From assembly GCA_018384465.1 (NCBI GenBank), contig JAHAYQ010000115.1, positions 1 to 5,814 on the forward strand: a stretch of 5,814 bases of DNA. Direction: 5' to 3'. Positions within the stretch are counted from its first letter, which is position 1; every line of letters starts with the position of its first letter. The DNA comes from Myroides sp. (GTDB taxonomy: Bacteria; Bacteroidota; Bacteroidia; Flavobacteriales; Flavobacteriaceae). The notes beneath the pieces were generated by a model. That model did no database searches. It was not told where the DNA came from and was given only the letters and a program-made list of their open reading frames with translations. Positions 1-5,709 of the stretch are shown piece by piece. The translations under genes and the position numbers were made by a program.

Positions 1-1676
1 ATTTCATTTTTTATTGCATCTTGCTGTGCGCTTTGCATTGAGACGCCTAAAAGTTTACGAAACAACTCGCCTAATTCGGTTTTGTATTCTGGATACAAAG
101 AAATTCGGTAATCGGTAGATTTTACTAAATCAGCAGCATAAGCAATAGCGTCGTCTAAGCTTCCTAATTCATCTACTAAACCAGATTCTTTTGCCATGGT
201 TCCTGTCCATACTCTTCCTTGACCTAATTCATCTACTTGTTCTTTAGTCATGTTTCTACCTGTTGCAACTCGTCCTATAAATGTATCATATATAATTTCA
301 ATGCTTTCTGTAAGCGTTTCTTTATATTTTGGCGACATTTCTTCGAAAACGCTGTAACCCAATGCATTTTCGTGCGTAGTAACGGCTTCAGCATTCACAC
401 CAAATTTATCTGCTACTTTTTTAAAGTTAGGTATCATTCCAAAAACACCAATTGATCCGGTAATAGTTCCTGGTTCTGCAAAAATTCTGTTGGCATTACA
501 AGCAATATAATATCCGCCTGAGGCTGCCACATCTCCCATAGAAACAATAACTGGCTTAACTTTTTTGGTCAACTCGATCTCTCTCCAAATAATATCCGAT
601 GTAAGTGCACTACCCCCTGGTGAATTAATTCTTAAAACAATGGCTTTAACTTTATCATTATTACGAGCAGCTTTTAAAGCTCTGTTGATTGATCCTTCAC
701 CAATAGTATTTACACTACCTTCGCCTTCACGAATATCTCCTTGTGCAAAAATTACCGCAATTTGATCTTTAGCAGATAACTTTTTCATATTTAAATTAAC
801 ATCTTTAATGTAATCTAAAATTTCAATTTCATTAATATCGTCATCGGCTTTAACTCCTAACGCCTTTTTTATTCCGCTGTGGTACTGATCTAAATAAGCA
901 ATTTTATCGATCAATTTGTTTTCTTGTGCTAATACCGCAGTACGTGCATTTAGATTAGTTGCAACATCGTTTAATACATCTACACTTATTTTTCGATTTT
1001 TAGAGATGGTGCTCACATAAGAATCCCACATAGAATTTAAAAGAACTGTTAATTGCTCGCGGTTCTCGGCACTCATATTTTGCTGTAAAAAAGGTTCAAC
1101 GGCACTTTTATATTTTCCGTGACGAATGACTTCCATTTTTATACCCGATTTCTCTTGTAAATCTTTCATATACAAAACCTCAGAAGCCAGTCCTTTAAAA
1201 TCTAACGAGCCCATAGGGTTCATATATACTGTATCTGCAATTGAGGCTAAATAATATTCACCTTGCGAATAATAATCGGCGTATGCTACAACGAATTTGC
1301 CTGTTTTTTTGAACTCGGCTAACTTATCTACAATCGCTTTACGTTGCGTTAATCCTAATAGGGAATTGTTATTTTCAATTGATATTCCCTTGATTTTATC
1401 ATCAGATTTAGCATAATCTATCGCTTGCAGCACATTGATTAATCCATCGTGGCTGGTTTCTTTATAATCAAAATCTTCAATATAAATGCTTCCTCCATAA
1501 TCATTGGTTACCTTTTCTAAATCTAACTTAATGATCGAATTACTTTTAGTTGATTTGGTAGAACTGCCCGAACCTGCCGCTGCTACTACACCAACAATCA
1601 TTAATAAAAAGAAAGACATCATACAAAACAAGATGATTCCTACAAAGGTGGCTAATACATTTTTTAAAAAATTCAT
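1..1676 (-). CDS. sppA: Signal peptide peptidase SppA, 67K (long) type; 3' end cut by the window
   Basis: This is a membrane-bound serine protease of family S49, which degrades signal peptides left in the cytoplasmic membrane after secretion. 558 codons are visible with no stop, so the C-terminus lies beyond the left edge; about 30 residues should be missing if it has the usual length. Residues 4-33 form one hydrophobic N-terminal anchor, followed by a Gly/Ser/Thr/Lys linker. The family's two tandem S49 domains are present. The first carries the catalytic lysine, Lys190, in YKSAVEPF. The second carries NSPGGSALTSD at 351-361 and the nucleophile Ser386 in GDVAASGGYY. The Lys-Ser spacing (196) is close to that of E. 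coli SppA (K209/S409), so the enzyme should be active. The ATG at 1674-1676 is chosen because the membrane anchor starts immediately after it. The gene is divergent from folK across 102 bp, and no Shine-Dalgarno sequence is seen. Confidence 0.95.
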   Translation of the reverse strand, partial: MNFLKNVLATFVGIILFCMMSFFLLMIVGVVAAAGSGSSTKSTKSNSIIKLDLEKVTNDYGGSIYIEDFDYKETSHDGLINVLQAIDYAKSDDKIKGISIENNNSLLGLTQRKAIVDKLAEFKKTGKFVVAYADYYSQGEYYLASIADTVYMNPMGSLDFKGLASEVLYMKDLQEKSGIKMEVIRHGKYKSAVEPFLQQNMSAENREQLTVLLNSMWDSYVSTISKNRKISVDVLNDVATNLNARTAVLAQENKLIDKIAYLDQYHSGIKKALGVKADDDINEIEILDYIKDVNLNMKKLSAKDQIAVIFAQGDIREGEGSVNTIGEGSINRALKAARNNDKVKAIVLRINSPGGSALTSDIIWREIELTKKVKPVIVSMGDVAASGGYYIACNANRIFAEPGTITGSIGVFGMIPNFKKVADKFGVNAEAVTTHENALGYSVFEEMSPKYKETLTESIEIIYDTFIGRVATGRNMTKEQVDELGQGRVWTGTMAKESGLVDELGSLDDAIAYAADLVKSTDYRISLYPEYKTELGELFRKLLGVSMQSAQQDAIKNE

Positions 1677-1766
1677 TTTACACTGTGTTTTATACTTTAA
1701 TTCATTAGTATGCCGTTATAGACAAATGTTACATTAAAAAGGAATAATTTTTAGGGTTAATTTAGT

Positions 1767-1774
1767 TATTTTTG
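1767..1774 (+). promoter_or_regulatory. Predicted -7 promoter element of the folK-dNK gene
   Basis: TATTTTTG is a perfect match to the Bacteroidota -7 consensus TAnnTTTG. Its last base is only four bases before the ATG at 1779, so transcription should start at or within a few bases of the start codon. No TTG -33 box stands at the usual distance upstream; only a T-run near 1748-1752 occupies that place. The match and position are seen directly. That it acts as a promoter is inferred. Confidence 0.6.
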
Positions 1775-1778
1775 CCCC

Positions 1779-2927
1779 ATGTACAATTATAATAAAGTAG
1801 TATTAGCCTTAGGCAGTAATTTAGGCGATAGAAAACAGCAGCTTATAGCCGCTATACATCATATTCACAACAAAGTAGCTTTTGTAGCACAAGCATCTGC
1901 TATTTATGAAACGCCTGCTTGGGGGTTTGAAAGTTACCCTTTTTATAACATGTGTATTATGGTTCATACCTATTTATCACCAGAAGAATTATTGCTAAAA
2001 TTAAAAAAAATTGAACTCGACTTAGGTAGAGCTGAAAAAAAATCAGATACATACGAGGCAAGAACTGTTGATATTGATATTATTTATTATAACGATCTAA
2101 TTTTAAATACAGATAATTTAACGATTCCACACCCACAAATGCATCACAGAAAATTTGTGTTGGTGCCATTAACAGATTTAAGTATTGAATGGAAACATCC
2201 CTTTTTGCAAAAATCAATCGATGAACTATTGCTAAATACGACCGATACTGCCACTATTAAAAAAATGGATACTATTGCGTTACCTAAAGAAGAAATGCAA
2301 GCGATCTTAGAATTGAAATTTTTGGCTATAGAAGGAAATATTGGCGCTGGTAAAACTACCTTAACACAAATGATTGCGCAAGATTTTAATGCTCGCCCAA
2401 TCTTTGAACGTTTCGCAGACAACCCTTTTTTACCAAAGTTTTATAAAGAGCCTCAACGTTATGCTTTTCCATTAGAAATGTCGTTTTTAGCCGATAGATA
2501 TGCGCAATTACAACATGATTTGGGACAGTATAATTTATTCAACGATTTTATTATAGCAGATTATTACATTTATAAATCGTTAATTTTTGCTCAAGTAACG
2601 CTAGACACAGACGAAGTATTACTTTATCGCACCATATTTGATGTGATGTACAAAGAGGTTACCAAACCCGATTTGTATGTATTTCTGCATCAAAACACTT
2701 CAAATTTACTCAGAAATATCAAAAAGAGAGGGCGCGGTTACGAAGAACAAATTCAATCGGAATACCTTAATAACATAAATAAAAGTTACAGCGAATTTAT
2801 AAAAACCTTACCGCAGCAAAAAGTACTGATCATTGATGTTTCGGACAAAGACTTTGTTGAAAATCAAGAAGATTATTTAGCTATTTTAAAATTAATAAAT
2901 GAAAAAATAAAGCAGATAAATAATTAA
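1779..2927 (+). CDS. folK: Bifunctional HPPK (FolK) - deoxynucleoside kinase fusion
   Basis: Residues 1 to about 150 are 6-hydroxymethyl-7,8-dihydropterin pyrophosphokinase, which transfers pyrophosphate from ATP in folate synthesis. The evidence is LALGSNLGDR at 8-17, the signature EARTVDIDII at 93-102 with Mg-binding Asp98 and Asp100, and PHPQMHHRKFVLVPL at 117-131. A linker of about 30 residues follows. Residues 178-382 resemble a deoxynucleoside kinase of the dCK/dGK/dAK family (nucleoside salvage). It has the P-loop GNIGAGKT at 186-193, the probable catalytic base Glu210 in FERFADNPF, and a LID-like segment RNIKKRGRGYEE at 312-323. The usual (D/E)RS motif reads DYY at 261-263, so donor binding or substrate choice may differ. 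The frame is open across both domains, so this is a true fusion; I recall similar fusions in Bacteroidota. The start fits the normal HPPK N-terminus. The nucleoside substrate cannot be told from the sequence. Confidence 0.93.
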   Translation: MYNYNKVVLALGSNLGDRKQQLIAAIHHIHNKVAFVAQASAIYETPAWGFESYPFYNMCIMVHTYLSPEELLLKLKKIELDLGRAEKKSDTYEARTVDIDIIYYNDLILNTDNLTIPHPQMHHRKFVLVPLTDLSIEWKHPFLQKSIDELLLNTTDTATIKKMDTIALPKEEMQAILELKFLAIEGNIGAGKTTLTQMIAQDFNARPIFERFADNPFLPKFYKEPQRYAFPLEMSFLADRYAQLQHDLGQYNLFNDFIIADYYIYKSLIFAQVTLDTDEVLLYRTIFDVMYKEVTKPDLYVFLHQNTSNLLRNIKKRGRGYEEQIQSEYLNNINKSYSEFIKTLPQQKVLIIDVSDKDFVENQEDYLAILKLINEKIKQINN

Positions 2928-2940
2928 TCTGCTTTATTTT
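2904..2940. terminator. Bidirectional hairpin terminator between convergent genes
   Basis: A perfect 14-bp inverted repeat has arms 2904-2917 and 2927-2940 with a 9-base AT-only loop. The stem core is GCAGAT/ATCTGC, flanked by A-rich sequence on the left and T-rich sequence on the right, so either strand gives a hairpin ending in a U-rich run. The left arm lies inside the last codons of the folK fusion gene. The right arm begins at the last base of its stop and contains the methyltransferase stop codon. The GC core is short, so strength is uncertain, but the symmetry and position between convergent genes argue for shared termination. Confidence 0.8.
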
Positions 2941-3470
2941 AAAGTTTGCATTTTCTGAAAAATATCCCAAATAACAATTCCGCCACTTACCGATACATTT
3001 AAAGAATGCTTGGTTCCTAATTGCGGAATTTCTACAACAACATCACTAGAATTAATCACTTGTTGATTCACTCCTTTAACTTCATTTCCAAAAAATAAAG
3101 CATATTTCTGATTGGCATCTACCTTAAAATCTTGAAGCATTACCGACCCTTCCACTTGTTCTAACGAAATAATCTGCACTTTTTCTTTTTTTAGTTCATC
3201 TACAACTTCCATCACCTCTTTCGCATATTCCCAAGCAACTGTTTCGGTTGCACCTAAAGCGGTTTTATGAATTTCTTTATTGGGCGGCGTTGCAGTAATA
3301 CCACACAAATATATTTTCTCAATCAAGAAAGCATCGCAGGTTCTAAAAAATGATCCAATATTGTGTAAACTTCTAATATCATCAAGTACAACAATTATCG
3401 GAGTTTTTTCTGCTTGTTTAAATTCTTCAACGTTTTTACGGTTCAGTTCGTCTAAAATCAGTTTTTTCAT
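2934..3470 (-). CDS. SPOUT (TrmH/SpoU) family RNA 2'-O-methyltransferase
   Basis: This 178-residue protein should transfer a methyl group from S-adenosylmethionine to a ribose 2'-hydroxyl of rRNA or tRNA. All three SpoU motifs are visible. Motif 1 is LDDIRSLHNIGSFFRTCDA at 29-47, with Asn37 and the catalytic-type Arg43. Motif 2 is LFFGNEVKGV at 125-134. Motif 3 is IPQLGTKHSLNVSVSGGI at 148-165, with Asn158; motifs 2 and 3 form the trefoil knot that binds the cofactor. Apart from about 22 leading residues there is no extra RNA-binding domain, so it is a compact single-domain member like TrmL or a short TrmH. The RNA target cannot be assigned. The ATG at 3468-3470 gives the normal family length. 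The gene converges on the folK fusion gene, leaving 6 bp between the two stops, and is divergent from the AraC gene across 113 bp. Confidence 0.92.
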   Translation of the reverse strand: MKKLILDELNRKNVEEFKQAEKTPIIVVLDDIRSLHNIGSFFRTCDAFLIEKIYLCGITATPPNKEIHKTALGATETVAWEYAKEVMEVVDELKKEKVQIISLEQVEGSVMLQDFKVDANQKYALFFGNEVKGVNQQVINSSDVVVEIPQLGTKHSLNVSVSGGIVIWDIFQKMQTLK

Positions 3471-3488
3471 TTTAAAATTTTAAAGCCA

Positions 3489-3496
3489 TAAAGATA
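3489..3496 (-). promoter_or_regulatory. Possible -7 element of the RNA methyltransferase gene
   Basis: Read on the minus strand this is TATCTTTA, one mismatch from the Bacteroidota -7 consensus TAnnTTTG. It lies about 18 bases upstream of the ATG, which would give a leader of roughly 10-15 bases. The -33 region is AT-rich without a clear TTG, so the call is tentative. Confidence 0.35.
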
Positions 3497-3552
3497 CAAC
3501 TTACAATATATATGAGTAAAGTTTAAAAGGTAACAGTAATAATTAATTTAAT

Positions 3553-3579
3553 AGTTGTAACTTGTGGTATTGTACAACT
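3553..3579. promoter_or_regulatory. Inverted repeat upstream of the AraC gene, possible operator
   Basis: AGTTGTA (3553-3559) and TACAACT (3573-3579) form a perfect 7-bp inverted repeat with a 13-base spacer, so the arm centres are 20 bp apart, about two helical turns. The right arm overlaps an 8-bp palindrome, TTGTACAA, at 3570-3577. A third copy, TACAACT, stands at 3495-3501 next to the presumed methyltransferase promoter. The repeat ends four bases before the AraC start codon, where a bound protein could block expression. The repeat is seen directly; the operator role is inferred. Confidence 0.35.
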
Positions 3580-3583
3580 GTTT

Positions 3584-4471
3584 ATGAACCGAAACGAAAA
3601 AAATATTTATAAAGGATTGTACGGATCAAATGAAATTGAGTTTACTAAAGGGCTCATTCACATCAATCCGTTTGGAATTATTGGTAAGCAACATCAAAAC
3701 AATGTGTTGCAACACAGCCATAACCATTTGCTACAAGTTTTTTTAATTCAAGAAGGATCTACTCACTTTTTGTTTAATGCCCAAAAAGAACTCATCAATC
3801 AACCTACCATTATAACTGTTCCTAAGAATACAGAACACGGTTTTGAGCATCTTTCTGATGTAAACGGATGGATCATTTCACTTTCTGATACGGTTTTAGA
3901 GCGTATGATTCATCGCGAAGCAGAACTAATTGATTCTTTAGAAGATGTACAGATTATTCCCATTCAAAACGATTCTTTATCAGAAGAATTAGAAAAAACA
4001 ATTTACAAATGCGTTTTAGAATATAAAATGGAACAACCAGGTCGTTTACTAATGTTGGAATATTTGGTAGGACAATTTATTGTACAATTGTACCGATTAC
4101 CACAAAATCACAAACAGAAATTAAACAAGGTCGATCACTCATCAAAAATTTATTTCAGAAAGTTTACACAAGCTATCAAAGAATCTGCTAATTACAAAAA
4201 AACAATAGATGATTATGCCGAAGATTTAGGAATTACGCCCGGACATTTGAATAAAATTTGTCAAACCGTAGCGTCCCAATCTCCTAAAGAAGTACTAATG
4301 AACTATTTTATCACGGAAGCCCAATTACTACTAACCGATGTAAGCCTTACGATTTCAGAAGTGAGTTACCGCTTAAATTTTGATGATAAAAGTTATTTTA
4401 CACGGGTTTTTAAGAAAAAAACTGGGAAAACACCAGTAGAGTTCAGAAAAAGCTTAGGAATTAAATTTTAA
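3584..4471 (+). CDS. AraC-family transcriptional regulator, likely activator of catBC
   Basis: This 295-residue cytoplasmic regulator has the common AraC two-part layout. Residues from about 25 to 110 resemble an AraC-type cupin sensor domain, with HSHNH at 44-48, a strand-rich stretch, and VPKNTEHGFE at 79-88. A helical linker leads to a C-terminal DNA-binding domain at about 190-290. The first helix-turn-helix is at about 207-229 (TIDDYAEDLGITPGHLNKIC). The second contains ISEVSYRLNF at 257-266, followed by the family signature SYFTRVFKKKTGKTPVEFR at 270-288. The layout resembles PobR-like regulators of aromatic catabolism. It lies 113 bp upstream of catB in the same orientation, and that gap holds a paired 21-bp direct repeat typical of AraC-family targets. 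A muconate, catechol or aromatic-acid effector is therefore likely but not proven. The ATG at 3584 is the first in frame; no Shine-Dalgarno sequence is seen. Confidence 0.9.
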   Translation: MNRNEKNIYKGLYGSNEIEFTKGLIHINPFGIIGKQHQNNVLQHSHNHLLQVFLIQEGSTHFLFNAQKELINQPTIITVPKNTEHGFEHLSDVNGWIISLSDTVLERMIHREAELIDSLEDVQIIPIQNDSLSEELEKTIYKCVLEYKMEQPGRLLMLEYLVGQFIVQLYRLPQNHKQKLNKVDHSSKIYFRKFTQAIKESANYKKTIDDYAEDLGITPGHLNKICQTVASQSPKEVLMNYFITEAQLLLTDVSLTISEVSYRLNFDDKSYFTRVFKKKTGKTPVEFRKSLGIKF

Positions 4472-4485
4472 CACGAATGATTGAT

Positions 4486-4519
4486 AAGTGACATTATCTA
4501 TATAAAAAGTCCTATTATC
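4486..4519 (+). promoter_or_regulatory. Predicted AraC-type activator site: tandem 13-mers at 21-bp period
   Basis: AAGTGACATTATC (4486-4498) and AAGTCCTATTATC (4507-4519) share 10 of 13 bases and begin exactly 21 bp apart; the shared form is AAGT-N3-ATTATC. AraC-family activators commonly bind direct half-sites about two helical turns apart, with the promoter-proximal one touching the -35 region, as araI1/araI2 do. Here the proximal copy ends 17 bases before the -7 box of catB and so covers the -33 position, where no TTG box is found. The likely binder is the AraC protein encoded just upstream. The repeat is seen; the binding is inferred. Confidence 0.6.
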
Positions 4520-4536
4520 AGCTCATTTCTATCTTC

Positions 4537-4544
4537 TAAATTTG
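4537..4544 (+). promoter_or_regulatory. Predicted -7 promoter element of catBC
   Basis: TAAATTTG matches the Bacteroidota -7 consensus TAnnTTTG at every fixed position. Transcription would start near 4549-4551, giving a leader of about 35 bases before the catB ATG. The expected -33 TTG is absent, which fits a promoter that depends on an activator bound at 4486-4519. Confidence 0.6.
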
Positions 4545-4584
4545 TGATATTAATTCGTGAGTGTTCACTTACTAACTTAAAAAT

Positions 4585-5706
4585 ATGTCACAAATCACTA
4601 TAAAAAGTATCGAAACAATCATTGTTGATCTTCCAACAATACGTCCGCACCACCTTTCCATGGCTGTTATGCGGAACCAAAGTATGGTGATCATCCGGTT
4701 GTTTTGTAGCGATGGCATTGAAGGTATTGGCGAAGCAACAACTATTGGCGGCATTTCGTATGCTGATGAAGCGCCCGAAACCATCAAATTAGCCATCGAC
4801 ACCTATTTCACTCCTTTATTAATAAATCAAGACGCTACAAAAGTGAATTATTTAATGAAGGTTTTAGACAAAAATGTTTCAGGAAATAATTTTGCTAAAT
4901 CGGGTATAGAAACCGCTTTGTTAGATGCGCAAGCCAAACGTTTAAATGTAAGAGTATCTGATTTATTTGGCGGAGCTATTACAGATCAACTGCCTGTTTT
5001 ATGGACGTTGGCAAGCGGCGATACCGAAAAAGATATTGAAGAAGCCAAACATTTAATCAGCATCAATCGTCACAACACTTTCAAGCTAAAAATCGGTAGA
5101 AACGAACCACAAAAAGATGTAGATCACGTAGCTGCCATCAAGAAAGCTTTGGGTAAAGACATCAAAATTACAGTGGATGTAAACCAAGCTTGGAGCGAAC
5201 AAATTGCGAAACGCTATATTTTACAATTGCAAGAAGCAGGCATTGATTTGATTGAACAACCTTTGGTAAAATCAAATTTTGATGGATTGGCTCGATTGAC
5301 CGATTTTTTCGATGTGCCGATTATGGCAGACGAAGCCGCTGCTACCGTTTCAGATGCTTTTAAACTCGCCAAGATTCACGCAGCAAGTGTGTTTGCTTTA
5401 AAAATATCCAAATCGGGTGGTTTAACAAACATTGCGAAACAAGCGGCAATCGCACAAGGCGCAGGCATTTCACTTTATGGGGGAACCATGTTGGAAGGCA
5501 CCATCGGAACCTTGGCATCGGCACATATCTTTTCTACCTTACCTAATTTAGATTGGGGAACAGAATTGTTTGGTCCTTTGTTATTAACCGACGATATCGT
5601 TAAAAAACCAATTGAATACAAAGATAACTCGTTGGTTATTCCAGAAGGATCCGGTTTGGGCATTGAATTGGATTTAGAGAAAATAGAAAAATACAAACGC
5701 AAGTAA
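4585..5706 (+). CDS. catB: Muconate cycloisomerase (CatB), enolase superfamily
   Basis: CatB converts cis,cis-muconate to (+)-muconolactone in the catechol branch of the beta-ketoadipate pathway; it is cytoplasmic and Mn/Mg-dependent. The 373-residue protein has the usual length. The N-terminal capping domain includes VDLPTIRPHHL at 14-24 and GEATTIGG at 49-56. The barrel domain carries FKLKIG at 166-171 (Lys167, catalytic base Lys169) and metal ligands Asp198 (VDVN), Glu224 (IEQP) and Asp249 (MADE). It also carries Lys273 (ALKIS), YGGTMLEGTIGTLASAH at 298-314, and Glu327 in WGTELFGPLLLT. As far as I recall, these numbers equal those of Pseudomonas CatB, and with the specific TMLEG and GTELFGPLL stretches this argues for CatB over other enolase-superfamily members such as dipeptide epimerases. 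The catC start follows after 3 bp, and the AraC gene lies upstream. The ATG at 4585 places the N-terminus as in the family. Confidence 0.95.
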   Translation: MSQITIKSIETIIVDLPTIRPHHLSMAVMRNQSMVIIRLFCSDGIEGIGEATTIGGISYADEAPETIKLAIDTYFTPLLINQDATKVNYLMKVLDKNVSGNNFAKSGIETALLDAQAKRLNVRVSDLFGGAITDQLPVLWTLASGDTEKDIEEAKHLISINRHNTFKLKIGRNEPQKDVDHVAAIKKALGKDIKITVDVNQAWSEQIAKRYILQLQEAGIDLIEQPLVKSNFDGLARLTDFFDVPIMADEAAATVSDAFKLAKIHAASVFALKISKSGGLTNIAKQAAIAQGAGISLYGGTMLEGTIGTLASAHIFSTLPNLDWGTELFGPLLLTDDIVKKPIEYKDNSLVIPEGSGLGIELDLEKIEKYKRK

Positions 5707-5709
5707 ATT

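Noticed and set aside
237..765. Two plus-strand open frames (237-455 and 565-765)
   Set aside because: They lie opposite the intact sppA gene, and their translations lack any recognisable motif; they are shadows of the minus-strand frame.
1723..1730. AACATTTG on the minus strand as an sppA -7 promoter box
   Set aside because: It has one mismatch to TAnnTTTG and no matching -33 box; in such AT-rich sequence this is too weak to annotate.
1504..1737. Plus-strand open frame covering the start of sppA and part of the divergent spacer
   Set aside because: It is antisense to the SppA membrane anchor and has no family resemblance or start signal.
2144..2422. Minus-strand open frame within the folK fusion gene
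   Set aside because: It is antisense to the HPPK/kinase domains, whose motifs prove the plus-strand frame.
3280..3483. Plus-strand open frame opposite the RNA methyltransferase
   Set aside because: It overlaps SpoU motif 1 on the other strand and shows no motif of its own.
4483..4498. Inverted repeat GATAA-N6-TTATC as an independent operator
   Set aside because: The right arm is part of the better-supported 21-bp direct repeat and the arms are only 5 bp, so it is probably incidental.
4572..4802. Minus-strand open frame opposite the 5' part of catB
   Set aside because: It is a shadow of the strongly conserved CatB N-terminal domain.
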